Shown here: positions 1 through 9,248 of the stretch, piece by piece
Layout: the number at the start of each line of letters is the position of its first letter
How positions within the stretch are numbered: the first letter of the stretch is position 1
Assembly: GCF_023016805.1 (NCBI RefSeq)
Contig: NZ_JALKCH010000010.1
Coordinates: 62,001 to 126,000 of the forward strand
Length of the DNA stretch: 64,000 nucleotides
Direction of reading: 5' to 3'
Origin: Ancylobacter crimeensis
Lineage (GTDB): Bacteria; Pseudomonadota; Alphaproteobacteria; Rhizobiales; Xanthobacteraceae
Translations under genes and position numbers: made by a program
Notes under the pieces: generated by a model
Databases searched by the model: none
What the model saw: the letters and a program-made list of their open reading frames with translations, nothing else
What the model was told of the DNA's origin: nothing

Positions 1-1
1 G

Positions 2-3000
2 GTGCTGCGCGACGTCGTCATCGGCCGCGACCCGGCCCGCAGCACCGCGACCATCGGCGAGCTGCGCGGCACGCTCTCGCTCGGCGCGCTCATCCGGGGC
101 GAGATCAATATCGAGCATATCCGGCTGGCCGAACCGCGTGTGCGGCTGGTGCTCGGCGCGGATGGCGCCGTGACGAGCCCCGGCGGGGCGGCGCAGCCGG
201 CCGGGTTCAGCATTTCCGAGCTCGGCGTCGAAAATGGCACGCTGGTGGTGGTCGAGCCCGCCGGCGTCGTCCTGTCGCTGGGCGATGTCGACCTCAATGG
301 CGAAGTCACCAGCATCGCCGGACCGATGAAGTTCGAGGGTGAGGTTGCCACCGGCAACCAGCGGCAGAGCGTGCGCCTCGCGCTCGGCGCCTTCAGCGGT
401 GGAGTGTCGAGGGCGCGTCTGGTGGTTCAGGGCATCACCAGCCCGCTTTCCCTGAGTGCGGAAGGAGCGCTTGCGGTGGCGGCCGGCAGGCCGTCCTTCG
501 AGGGACGTGCCACGCTCGGTATGAAGCCGGGCGCCGATGCCTCGTCCCCGCTCGCGCGTGCCGGGTGGAATCTCGCTGCAAATATCCGCGCCCAGCGCAG
601 CGGGGTCGAGGCCAGCGAACTTGCGCTGACCCTCGGCAATGCCGAGCGGCCGGTGGAACTCAACGGCAATGGCCGGTTGGCCTTTGCCGGGCCGGGTGGT
701 GCGGCTCGGCTGGATCTCGCACTCGCCGCTCGCCAGCTCGACCTCAACAATGTCGCCGCCGGCGGTTCGCCCCTCGCCGTTGTGCTGGAGGTGGGCAACA
801 CGCTGAACCCTCTCGCCCATTTCGCGCCATCGGGCACGGTGGCGCTGAGCGGCGACACCGTGCTGCTGGGGGGCGCGCAGATGCGGGAGTTGCGCGCCGA
901 TCTCGGCTGGAGCGGCGGCAGTTGGCAGGTGCGTGCGTTGCAGGCCAAGCTGCCGGGCCGCTCCACGATGAAGGTCTCCGGGCGGATGGGGGCGGCGCCG
1001 GTCAACAACGCATCCGGCACCCCGCCGGGCGGAACGCCGGACGTGTTCTCCGGCACGCTCGCCTTCGAGACTGAAGATGTGCCGGCCTTTGCAAGCTGGG
1101 CGTTGCCGGGTTCGGTGGCGCTGGTGTCCAGCCTTCCGGCAGGTGCGGCGACCTTGTCCGGCACGGTGAGCGCCGGGTCCGAGCGGCTGGCGCTGGAGGG
1201 CGCGAAGCTCGTCCTCACACCCACCTCGGGACCGCCGCTCGCTCTGGGCGGAGCCCTTTCCCTCACCACGCCGGCCGATGCGTCGCCGCGCATTGTCGCT
1301 CGCCTCTCCGCCGATGGCGCCGATCTCGATGCGCTGCTGGCGCCGATGCGCCGGCTCGTCGCCATGGGCGGGCAGGCATCCGATGTCGTGCTGGCACTGA
1401 CCGGCAGCGATGTCCGCCTCTCCGGCCTGCCGGCGAACCGCATCGACGTCGCGCTGCGTCACGGACCGGGCGATGGTACCGCGCGCGACGGACTCACCAT
1501 CGAGCGCCTCGTGCTGAACGGCTTCGGCGGCCTCGACATCAATGCCTCCGGCCGGCTCGCCGACGCCTCCGCGTCGAGCGACGGGCACTTCGAGGCACGC
1601 CTCACGGGCGGGGGCACGGAGGGCGTGGCGGCGCTGGTGCGGCTGCTGCGGCCGGAGGGAGCCGACAGCTGGGTGCAGCGCCTCGCGCCCTCGCTGGCGC
1701 CGCTCGATCTGACCCTGACGCTCGACAGCAGCCCGGCGCGCTCCAGCCTCACCTTGCACGGCAGCGCGGGGCCTCTCGCGGGTACGGCGGCGCTTCAATA
1801 TGGCGGCGGCGCCTCGCCGACCGGATCGACGGAACTCGACATCGCCGATGGCTCCGCCGTGCTGAAGCAGCTCGGAGTACCGGGGCTGAGGGCCGGCCTC
1901 GGCCCGGCGCGGCTTCTGGTGCGCCTGACGCCCGATCTCGATGCTGAACTGATGCTGGCGGGCGCACATCTGGCGGCGCGGGGCGATCCGGGGCTGGATG
2001 CCGAGGGCACAGTGCAGCCGAACCTGCAGATCGAGGCGCAGGCGTCCGATCTCGGCCGGCTGTTCCCCGCGGTCGCGGATGCCGCCGATTCCACCGCGCC
2101 GGTGGCGCTTGCCATGACCGGCGCGGTGAGCCGGAGCGGCGATGCCGGCGGGGCCTTCCGCCTCGCCCGGCTGTCCGGGCTGCTCGCCGGGGTAAGGCTG
2201 GAAGGTTCCGCGCTCTATGGCGGGGATCGGCCCGGCGTCGAAGCCGATCTCCGGCTGGAGCGCTGGAGCCTCGGCCGGGCGCTCGGGCTGGTGGCGGGGC
2301 GCACCCTCGCCGGGCCGGGCGTGCCCTGGACCGAGGCGCGTTTCGGCGCGCCGGCCTTGGTCGGGTTGCCGGCCACCGTATCCCTCGCCATCGGGACGTT
2401 CGATCTGCCGGACGGGCGCACGCTTGGCGATGCACGCGTGCGGGCACGGCTCGCGGACGGGCAAGCGACGGTCGAGGAACTCTCCGGTGCGCTGGCGGGT
2501 GGCCGGTTGGCGGCGAGCGGCAAGCTGCGCCGGCGTGGCGACCTCGTCGATGTCGAGGGTCATGTGAACCTCGCCAATGCCGATCTCGGCCAGCTCCTCG
2601 GCCCGCTGGTCGCGACACCGGCGGTGAAGGGCCGCCTCAGCCTCGGGCTCGACCTTGCCGGCCGCGGCCGTTCCCCGGTCGCCCTGGCCCAGACGCTGGC
2701 GGGGCAGGGGAGCCTCAGCATTGACGGCTTCGAGATCGCGGGCATCGACCCCTCGGCGGTGCGGGCCACCATGCTCGCCTATGACAAGCTCCCGCCCTCC
2801 GACGCCGCGTCCATCGCTGCCAGCCTGCAGCAGGCGATCGGCAAGGGCACGCTCAGGATCGGGCGACTCGACGTGCCGGTGTCCGTGCTGAACGGACTGG
2901 CGCGCAGCGGCACGGCGCGGCTGACCCAGAACGGGCAGCGCCTCACCCTCGATGCCAGCCTCGACATCGTCCGGCTGGGCTTCGACGGCACGCTGGAGAT

Positions 3001-3460
3001 CGACGATGCGAGCGACCCCGCCGCCACCGCGCCGCCCGGTGTGGTGGTGGGCTGGCGCGGCCCGCTTGCGGCCCCGGAGCGGCGGTTGGACATCATGCCG
3101 CTGACCGCGGCGATCAACATGCGCACGCTGGAGCGCGAGACCAAGCGGCTGGAACAGGAATACAGCCGCAACCCGCGGCCGCCCGCGCCGACAGGTGCGG
3201 TTCCCGCAAATGCCGCGCAGGCCGGGATGGAAGCTCCGCCCGCGTCTCCGGCAGCCGCGCCACGGGGGGCCGCACCACCGGCGCCGGGCCCGGAGGTGAT
3301 GCAGCCGGCCCCGCTGGGTACCGTGCCGGCCCCCCAGCTTGCGCCGCCGCTGGTTCTGCCCCCGCCGACTCCGCCCGCCGCATCGTCCGGTTCGAGCGAC
3401 GCTCCTTACGTGCCGCCCTTCCTGATGCAGCCCGCTCCGGTGGCGCCGCCGTCGCCGTGA
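2..3460 (+). CDS. AsmA family envelope protein, 5'-truncated by window edge
   Basis: About 1150 residues are visible and the reading frame runs off the left edge, so the N-terminal membrane anchor is missing. The sequence is repetitive and rich in Gly, Ala and Leu, with many short beta-strand-like stretches of the 'LxLxGxV' kind. An AsmA-like C-terminal region lies at roughly residues 880-1020 (LSLGLDLAGRG ... SLDIVRLGFDGTLEID). The last 90 residues are a Pro/Ala-rich low-complexity tail. AsmA/TamB-like proteins are inner-membrane-anchored periplasmic proteins linked to outer-membrane assembly or lipid transport; that role is family knowledge and nothing here gives the substrate. The gene converges on serB with 3 bases between the stop codons and no obvious terminator between them. 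Confidence 0.75.
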   Translation: MLRDVVIGRDPARSTATIGELRGTLSLGALIRGEINIEHIRLAEPRVRLVLGADGAVTSPGGAAQPAGFSISELGVENGTLVVVEPAGVVLSLGDVDLNGEVTSIAGPMKFEGEVATGNQRQSVRLALGAFSGGVSRARLVVQGITSPLSLSAEGALAVAAGRPSFEGRATLGMKPGADASSPLARAGWNLAANIRAQRSGVEASELALTLGNAERPVELNGNGRLAFAGPGGAARLDLALAARQLDLNNVAAGGSPLAVVLEVGNTLNPLAHFAPSGTVALSGDTVLLGGAQMRELRADLGWSGGSWQVRALQAKLPGRSTMKVSGRMGAAPVNNASGTPPGGTPDVFSGTLAFETEDVPAFASWALPGSVALVSSLPAGAATLSGTVSAGSERLALEGAKLVLTPTSGPPLALGGALSLTTPADASPRIVARLSADGADLDALLAPMRRLVAMGGQASDVVLALTGSDVRLSGLPANRIDVALRHGPGDGTARDGLTIERLVLNGFGGLDINASGRLADASASSDGHFEARLTGGGTEGVAALVRLLRPEGADSWVQRLAPSLAPLDLTLTLDSSPARSSLTLHGSAGPLAGTAALQYGGGASPTGSTELDIADGSAVLKQLGVPGLRAGLGPARLLVRLTPDLDAELMLAGAHLAARGDPGLDAEGTVQPNLQIEAQASDLGRLFPAVADAADSTAPVALAMTGAVSRSGDAGGAFRLARLSGLLAGVRLEGSALYGGDRPGVEADLRLERWSLGRALGLVAGRTLAGPGVPWTEARFGAPALVGLPATVSLAIGTFDLPDGRTLGDARVRARLADGQATVEELSGALAGGRLAASGKLRRRGDLVDVEGHVNLANADLGQLLGPLVATPAVKGRLSLGLDLAGRGRSPVALAQTLAGQGSLSIDGFEIAGIDPSAVRATMLAYDKLPPSDAASIAASLQQAIGKGTLRIGRLDVPVSVLNGLARSGTARLTQNGQRLTLDASLDIVRLGFDGTLEIDDASDPAATAPPGVVVGWRGPLAAPERRLDIMPLTAAINMRTLERETKRLEQEYSRNPRPPAPTGAVPANAAQAGMEAPPASPAAAPRGAAPPAPGPEVMQPAPLGTVPAPQLAPPLVLPPPTPPAASSGSSDAPYVPPFLMQPAPVAPPSP

Positions 3461-3463
3461 GCG

Positions 3464-4360
3464 TCAGCGCTCGATGAAAGCGTCGCGGCTGTAGCCCTGC
3501 AGGTAAAGCAGCGCGGTGAGGTCACCATGGTCGATCCGCACCTGCGCAGCGGCGGCAACCTGCGGCTTGGCGTGATAGGCGACGCCGATGCCGGCGGCCT
3601 GTACCATGGCGAGGTCATTCGCCCCGTCGCCCACCGCCATCGTTGCCGTTGCCGGCAGATCGTGGCGGGCGCAGAGTTGCTCCAGCGCGGCGAGCTTGGC
3701 CTCCCGACCGAGAATGGGCTCGGCGACGGTGCCGGCGAAATGCTCGTCCTCGATCAGGAGTTCGTTGGCGCGCTGCTCATGGAAGCCGATCGCTGCGGCA
3801 ACCTTGCTGGTGAAGACGGTGAAGCCGCCCGACACCAGCATCGTGTGGGCGCCGTTGGCCCGCATGGTGCGCACCAGCGTCGTCGCACCGGGCGTGAGGG
3901 TGATGCGTTCGGCGATCACGCTGTCCACCACCCCGACCGGCAGGCCGCGCAGCAGGGCCACGCGCTCGCGCAGGGCCGGCTCGAAGGCGATCTCGCCGCG
4001 CATGGCGCGCTCGGTGATCGTGGCCACCATCGGCTTCATGCCGGCGAAATCGGCGAGCTCGTCAATGCACTCCTGCCCGATCATGGTGGAATCCATGTCG
4101 GCGAGGAACAACTGCTTGCGCCGCCCCGCCGCCGGCAGCACGGCAACATCGACCGGCGCCTCGCCGATCGTGCGCCTGAGGGCGGCGACATCTGCCACGG
4201 GTCCGCACGGAATTTCCGCCGCGACGCCCTCGGCCAGCCAGCGGGGTTGGCCTGCATCGGGCAGTTGCGCGGCGATGCCGCCGACGAGGGCGGCGTCGAG
4301 CGCCGGGCGTGAGGGATTGCTGATGAGGATGGCGACGTGAGCAGGCGCGATATCGGACAT
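3464..4360 (-). CDS. serB: Phosphoserine phosphatase
   Basis: 298 residues. Catalyses the last step of serine synthesis, O-phosphoserine to serine plus phosphate, in the cytoplasm. The HAD nucleophile motif DMDST lies at residues 88-92, with motif II in VSGGF (about 176-180) and the metal-binding GDGANDL near 244-250. The N-terminal 80 residues are the variable ACT-like extension of alphaproteobacterial SerB. The ATG at 4360 (MSDIAPAHV) was chosen because family similarity begins there; an upstream in-frame extension to 4606 is low-complexity and overlaps the miaA leader. It is divergent from miaA, with about 150 bases between their starts. Confidence 0.93.
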   Translation of the reverse strand: MSDIAPAHVAILISNPSRPALDAALVGGIAAQLPDAGQPRWLAEGVAAEIPCGPVADVAALRRTIGEAPVDVAVLPAAGRRKQLFLADMDSTMIGQECIDELADFAGMKPMVATITERAMRGEIAFEPALRERVALLRGLPVGVVDSVIAERITLTPGATTLVRTMRANGAHTMLVSGGFTVFTSKVAAAIGFHEQRANELLIEDEHFAGTVAEPILGREAKLAALEQLCARHDLPATATMAVGDGANDLAMVQAAGIGVAYHAKPQVAAAAQVRIDHGDLTALLYLQGYSRDAFIER

Positions 4361-4508
4361 GGATCGTGTTTCGACCCGGCTGGCCGGGCCCGTTGGAGGA
4401 TCAGCCTGCCGTAGAGGGCTTGCCCTCGATGCAGTGGCAGGCAAGAAGGGCGGCAGACAAAGGTGGCAGAGCCGGCGCGCAGGCGCCGGAACGCAAGGGA
4501 GACGGCGC

Positions 4509-5417
4509 TTGGCCCCGCGCGTGGTGCTTATTGCAGGGCCGACGGCGAGCGGCAAGTCGGCACTGGCGCTCGCTCTTGCCGAGCGTTCGGGTGGCGTCGT
4601 CGTCAATGCCGATTCGATGCAGGTCTATCGCGACCTCCGCCTCATCACCGCCCGTCCGACGGCGGAGGAGGAAGCCCGCGCGCCGCACCGGCTCTATGGC
4701 CATGTCGACGGTGCGCAGGACTATTCCGTCGCCGCGTGGCTGGCGGATGTCGCCACGGTGCTGCAGGAGCTGCGCGCGCAGGACCGGCTTGCCATCGTGA
4801 TCGGGGGCACCGGCCTCTATTTCCGTGCGCTCACCGAAGGGCTGTCGGCGATTCCCGCCATCCCTGCCGAAATCCGTGCGCGGGTGCGCGGGCTGACGGA
4901 CGATGCGGCCACGCTTCATGCCCGGCTGGCGACCATGGATCCGGAGAGCGCGGGACGGCTGCGCCCTTCCGACACGCAGCGCATCCTGCGGGCGATCGAA
5001 GTGTTCGAGGCGACGGCTCGTCCACTGGCCGAATGGCAGCGCGAGCCGGCCGTGCCGGGTCCTCTGGCGGGCGTCGAGGCGGTGAAGCTGTTTCTCGCCA
5101 CGGACCGGGCGGCGCTGCGCGCGCGCATCGCGACGCGCTTCCTCGCCATGCTGGAGGCAGGTGCCGCCGACGAGGTCCGGGCGCTGCTGGCGCGCGGCCT
5201 GCCTGCCGATCGCACTATCCTCAAGGCCCATGGCGTGCCGTGGCTGGCCCGGCACTTCGCCGGGGAGATATCGCTTGCGGAGGCGGCGGAGGGCGGCATT
5301 CTCGACACGCGGCATTATGCCAAGCGGCAGGACACCTGGTTCCGCCACCAGCTCGGCGGCTTCGAGGCGGTGACGGTGGAGAAGGCCGAGGCATTGCTGC
5401 GCGCGCTCTATCCGTAA
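4509..5417 (+). CDS. miaA: tRNA dimethylallyltransferase
   Basis: 302 residues. Transfers a dimethylallyl group to A37 of tRNAs reading UNN codons. The P-loop GPTASGKS sits at residues 10-17, followed by the family motifs [11 protein letters not shown] and [10 protein letters not shown], and a [16 protein letters not shown] element near the C-terminus. A TTG start at 4509 is proposed because AAGGGAG at 4495-4501 sits 7 bases upstream and the resulting length is normal for MiaA. An in-frame ATG at 4359 would add 50 atypical residues and overlap the serB start. Divergent from serB. Confidence 0.9.
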   Translation: MAPRVVLIAGPTASGKSALALALAERSGGVVVNADSMQVYRDLRLITARPTAEEEARAPHRLYGHVDGAQDYSVAAWLADVATVLQELRAQDRLAIVIGGTGLYFRALTEGLSAIPAIPAEIRARVRGLTDDAATLHARLATMDPESAGRLRPSDTQRILRAIEVFEATARPLAEWQREPAVPGPLAGVEAVKLFLATDRAALRARIATRFLAMLEAGAADEVRALLARGLPADRTILKAHGVPWLARHFAGEISLAEAAEGGILDTRHYAKRQDTWFRHQLGGFEAVTVEKAEALLRALYP

Positions 5418-5422
5418 GTGCA

Positions 5423-5440
5423 GTGTAATCGGCCTGTCAC
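5423..5440 (+). promoter_or_regulatory. Putative Pho box upstream of exported pyrophosphatase
   Basis: GTGTAAT at 5423-5429 and CTGTCAC at 5434-5440 are separated by 4 bases. This is the half-site length and spacing of the PhoB box (CTGTCAT, N4, CTGTCAY); the second half matches fully and the first at 5 of 7 positions. A possible -10 (TAAGCG, 5451-5456) begins 10 bases downstream, where activator-dependent Pho promoters place it. The site lies 50 bases before the GTG start. The match is visible, the regulation is inferred. Confidence 0.4.
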
Positions 5441-5489
5441 GCAAGCTTCCTAAGCGGAACCTTATCCGAAACCCGCAAAGGATTGCCCC

Positions 5490-6101
5490 GTGCGCATCTC
5501 CCGAATGACCGGCCTCGCCGCGGCCCTCACGCTTCTCGCCGCGCCCCTCCTTGCCGCGGAACGCCCGCTGCCCTTCGCCTTTCCGCAGCCGAAGGACACG
5601 TCGGAGTTCTATGCGCTCATCGAAATCCCGGCCGGCAGCATGACCAAATACGAGATCGACGCCGATACCGGCTTCGTTCTCGTGGATCGCTACATGTCGA
5701 TGCCGGTAGCCTATCCGGCGAACTACGGCTCGATCCCGTCCTCGCTTGGCGGCGACGGCGATCCGCTGGACGTGCTGGTCTACACGCGCGAACCGATCGT
5801 GCCCGGTGCCTTCATCAAGGTGCGCCCGATCGGCGTCCTGAAGATGATCGACGGCGGCGAGGTCGACGACAAGATCGTTGCGGTGCCCGCCGGCAAAATC
5901 GACCCGACCTATGAGAAGATCCACAGCATGGACGACCTGCCGGCGATCGAGCGCGACCGGCTGGAGGCATTCTTCCGCGTCTACAAACAGCTTCCGGCCA
6001 AGAGCAAGGTGGTCGAGGTGAAGGGTTACGACACGGCCGAGGCGGCGGGCAAGGAAGTGATCTCCGCGCTCGAGGCCTATCGCGCCAAGCAGCCGAAGTA
6101 G
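5490..6101 (+). CDS. ppa: Family I inorganic pyrophosphatase with N-terminal signal peptide
   Basis: 203 residues. Hydrolyses pyrophosphate to two phosphates. Residues 1-23 form a typical Sec signal (positive MRISR, then a hydrophobic Leu/Ala core, then an AA cleavage-like site), so the mature enzyme is probably periplasmic, whereas most family I enzymes are cytoplasmic. Family residues are present: EIPAGSMTKYE (45-55), the metal motif D89-G-D91-P-L-D94, and D121/D126/D127 in the DGGEVDDK stretch. The GTG start has AAAGGA at 5477-5482. A Pho-box-like element lies just upstream. Whether a second, cytoplasmic enzyme exists elsewhere cannot be seen here. Confidence 0.9.
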   Translation: MRISRMTGLAAALTLLAAPLLAAERPLPFAFPQPKDTSEFYALIEIPAGSMTKYEIDADTGFVLVDRYMSMPVAYPANYGSIPSSLGGDGDPLDVLVYTREPIVPGAFIKVRPIGVLKMIDGGEVDDKIVAVPAGKIDPTYEKIHSMDDLPAIERDRLEAFFRVYKQLPAKSKVVEVKGYDTAEAAGKEVISALEAYRAKQPK

Positions 6102-6118
6102 CTTCCTGTGACGACGAG

Positions 6119-6138
6119 GGCCGGGCGCGTGCCCGGCC
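6119..6138. terminator. GC-rich hairpin between convergent ppa and msrQ
   Basis: GGCCGGGC (6119-6126) and GCCCGGCC (6131-6138) form a perfect 8-bp stem with a GCGT loop in the 44-base gap between two convergent stops. There is no T-tract on either side, so termination is a guess based on position. Confidence 0.3.
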
Positions 6139-6145
6139 GCTCATG

Positions 6146-7138
6146 TCATGCCCGCGCGGTGCGACGGGCGGGCAGCGGACGCAGCCTGAGCGCAATGGCG
6201 CTTGCCAGAGCCGCAACCACGCCTGCGCTCGCCACCCACCAGGCCGGGCGGATCGAATCCTCGAAGGCGAGGTTCGCAGCCAGCACGCGGTGCGGGTCGA
6301 CGCCGGTGGCGAGGCCGTACCACGCTGCCTCCAGGCCCGCCGTCGCGAGGCCGGCGGCAATCGCGAGCCCGAGCAGCGCCGCCGTCGAGGTGCCGAGGTC
6401 GCGTCCTTGCAGCAGCCGCCACCCCATCAGCCAGACGAACAGCCCCGCCATCAGGGTCGGTTCGGTGACATCCAGCTTCTGCTGCATGAAGAAGTGCAGG
6501 ATGCCCAATGCGGTCGCCGGATAGATGAGCGCGTGCAGCCGGTTCCACCGCTCCGCACCGAGCCGGCGAATGGCGGCATCGGTCGAGGTAAGGCCGAGCG
6601 CGAGGAATGCGAGCAGCGCGACGAAGCCGATGGTGAGATAGATGCGCACGGCGATCTCTCGGGCGACGATACCGAGATTGCCGCCCATGTCGGCGATGTA
6701 GAAACCGAAATGGACAAGAAGCCACGCCAGCGCAGCGACGCCCAGCGTGCGCCGGGCGAGCAGCAGTTTCGGCCAGTTGAAGAGCCGTCGCGCCGGGGTG
6801 ATGGCGAGGGTGATGAGCAGAAGCCGCACGGTCCAGTCGCCGATGAAGCGGATAATGGTGACGAGTGGCCGTCCACCCCCCGCCGCGCCACTGCCGAGAC
6901 CCGTATCCGGGCCCGTACCGCCGAGAGCGGATCCGCCCAATCCCGGCCCACCCAAACCGGGGCCACCCAATCCCGGCGCCGCGCCCGATGTCGCATCGAG
7001 CCCGCCGCCGAAGCTGAAGCCGGAAAATTCGCCGTGGAAGGCGCGCCACGCCAGCAGCGCGGCCGGCAGCAGCGCCACCAGCAGGGCAAGGACCTTCTCC
7101 GGGCTGAGGCGCCCGGATCGTTCGCGCAGGAAGGGCAT
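6146..7138 (-). CDS. msrQ: MsrQ-type heme-binding ferric reductase-like membrane protein
   Basis: 330 residues. MsrQ (YedZ) passes electrons from the inner membrane to the periplasmic methionine sulfoxide reductase MsrP. Six hydrophobic segments are visible, with the expected heme-ligand histidines in LAWLLVHFGFYI and in NRLHALIYPATALGILHF. Between the first membrane segment (about 13-34) and the conserved core (from about residue 95) there is a Gly/Pro-rich insertion with GLGGP repeats that typical family members lack. No msrP gene lies next to it, although the two are usually adjacent. The C-terminus also extends beyond the usual about 200 residues with two more hydrophobic stretches. Confidence 0.82.
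   Translation of the reverse strand: MPFLRERSGRLSPEKVLALLVALLPAALLAWRAFHGEFSGFSFGGGLDATSGAAPGLGGPGLGGPGLGGSALGGTGPDTGLGSGAAGGGRPLVTIIRFIGDWTVRLLLITLAITPARRLFNWPKLLLARRTLGVAALAWLLVHFGFYIADMGGNLGIVAREIAVRIYLTIGFVALLAFLALGLTSTDAAIRRLGAERWNRLHALIYPATALGILHFFMQQKLDVTEPTLMAGLFVWLMGWRLLQGRDLGTSTAALLGLAIAAGLATAGLEAAWYGLATGVDPHRVLAANLAFEDSIRPAWWVASAGVVAALASAIALRLRPLPARRTARA
6936..6980. repeat. Three tandem 15-bp units within msrQ
   Basis: Three head-to-tail 15-base units (CCCAATCCCGGCCCA and close variants) begin at 6936, 6951 and 6966. On the minus strand each encodes one Gly-Leu-Gly-Gly-Pro-like pentapeptide in the extra periplasmic linker of MsrQ. Confidence 0.7.
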
Positions 7139-7254
7139 GACGGCTCCGGGATGGCAGGTTGATAGCGCGCATCCTTGGCTGTGCGATGGACGTCGTCACG
7201 TCGCGCGCGAGCAACTTCGCGTGACAAAGCTGCCGCGCCGCCGATTCCCCCTCT

Positions 7255-8345
7255 TTATTCCGGCAGCACCCGCGTCCAGTGCCCCATCTTGCGGCCGGCC
7301 CGCGCCTCGGCCTTGCCGTAGAGATGCAGATGCGCCCCCGGCGTTTCGAGGATGTGGTGCCATTCCCCGGCCTCGTCGCCGATCAGGTTGGTCATTTCGA
7401 CCCGCGGCCCGCGGCGTGCCGTGGAGCCGAGCGGCCAGCCGGAAATGGCGCGCACATGCTGTTCGAACTGGCTGGTATCGGCGCCGTCCAGCGTCCAGTG
7501 GCCGGAATTGTGGACCCGCGGGGCGATTTCGTTGACCACGATCCGCTCGTCGATACCGCTGCCGACCACGAACAGCTCCACCGCGAACACGCCGACATAG
7601 CCGAGCGCGTCGGCAATCTGCCGGGCGATCTCCCCGGCAGCGGCCTCGCCCATGGACGTCACGTTGGCCGGCACGGTGGAACGGTGGAGAATGTGGTGGC
7701 GGTGCTCGTTCTCCGTCACCTCATAGGCGGCGAAGGCGCCGTCGGCGCGGCGCGCGGCCACCACCGAGACCTCGCGCACGAAGGGAACGAACCCTTCAAG
7801 GATCGCCGGGTGCCGGCCGATGGCGTCGAACGCGCTCGCCGCGCTGTCGCCTTCGCGGATCATCGTCTGGCCCTTGCCGTCATAGCCGAAGCGGCGCGTC
7901 TTCAGCACCGCCGGGCGGCCGATGACGGACAACGCCTCCTCCAGCTCCTCCAGCGTATCGACCTTGGCGAAAGGCGCCGTCTCGATGCCGAGGCCGGCAA
8001 CGAAGCTCTTCTCCAGCAGTCGTTCCTGGGTGATGCCGAGCGCGCGGGTGCCGGGGTGGACGGCGATCGTCTTCGCCAGATGCTCCGCGGTCGCGACCGG
8101 CACGTTCTCGAATTCGTAGGTCACGACATCGACCGCGGCAGCGAAGCGGTCCAGCGCGTCCGTGTCGTCATAGGCTGCCCGGCTGTGGGCGGTGGCGACA
8201 TCGAAGGCCGGGCTGCCGGCCTCGGGCGCGTAGATATGGGTCTTCAGCCCCAGCGGGGCGGCGGCGAGCGCGATCATCCGTGCAAGTTGGCCACCGCCGA
8301 GAATGCCGATGGTGGAACCGGGGCGGAGCATGGCGGCATGGGACA

Positions 8346-8346
<1 letters not shown>
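7255..8346 (-). CDS. purK: 5-(carboxyamino)imidazole ribonucleotide synthase
   Basis: 363 residues. ATP-grasp enzyme converting AIR, bicarbonate and ATP to N5-CAIR in purine synthesis. The N-terminal GILGGGQLARMIALAA dinucleotide-like motif, the central ATP-grasp segment (KTRRFGYDGKGQ) and the metal-site region VNEIAPRVHNSGHWT are all present. Its ATG overlaps the purE stop by one base (TGATG), so the two are co-transcribed and probably translationally coupled. Confidence 0.95.
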
Positions 8347-8846
<500 letters not shown>

Positions 8847-8971
8847 CTCGCGTCCTTCGATCCGAAAAAGAGGCGCGGATTATAGGAATCGCCTAACGTT
8901 GAGCAAGGGCCCAAGCATGGTGGCAGTATGATTTCGCGCGCGGTCGCGCGGAAGATCTTGCAGGGGAGAGA

Positions 8972-9037
8972 ATGACCGTCAAGCGGGTTGGCGTCATGTA
9001 TGTCGTCGACAATGCCGTTTCGTTAATCGGGCATTAA
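8972..9037 (+). CDS. Possible 21-residue small ORF
   Basis: ATG to TAA, 21 codons, preceded by GGGGAG at 8963-8968. The peptide MTVKRVGVMYVVDNAVSLIGH is short and partly hydrophobic, and I do not recognise it. Its stop codon is part of a perfect TTAA-N7-TTAA motif, so the conserved feature here may be that binding site rather than the reading frame. Confidence 0.2.
   Translation: MTVKRVGVMYVVDNAVSLIGH
9023..9037. promoter_or_regulatory. Perfect CtrA-type box TTAA-N7-TTAA
   Basis: TTAA at 9023-9026 and TTAA at 9034-9037 are separated by exactly seven bases, the full palindromic consensus for the alphaproteobacterial cell-cycle regulator CtrA. It lies in the 402-base gap between purE and the L,D-transpeptidase gene, about 210 bases before that gene's ATG. 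At this base composition a perfect match is expected well under once per window by rough arithmetic. Binding itself is inferred. Confidence 0.5.
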
Positions 9038-9138
9038 TGCGTGCACGGGAACAGTGGCATCGCTCGCCGTCCCATTCCTCCATTTGTCCCCTGCCTTGCA
9101 TCGGGCGCGCTGTGCCCCGGCCGTCGCATGGGATGAAA

Positions 9139-9190
9139 TTTGAACGAACCTTGCATGTGTTGAGTTGCACCTGCGGGAGCTTCGTTCAAA
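9139..9190. repeat. Perfect 10-bp inverted repeat upstream of L,D-transpeptidase gene
   Basis: TTTGAACGAA (9139-9148) and TTCGTTCAAA (9181-9190) are perfect reverse complements 32 bases apart, ending about 58 bases before the ATG. The arm-to-arm distance of about four helical turns would suit a dimeric regulator binding two faces, or a leader hairpin. I do not recognise the motif. Confidence 0.5.
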
Positions 9191-9248
9191 ACGGAAGCGT
9201 GGGGCAGGCCGGGCATACCCCGGACGCTGGAATGGGACGTGAGAGGCC

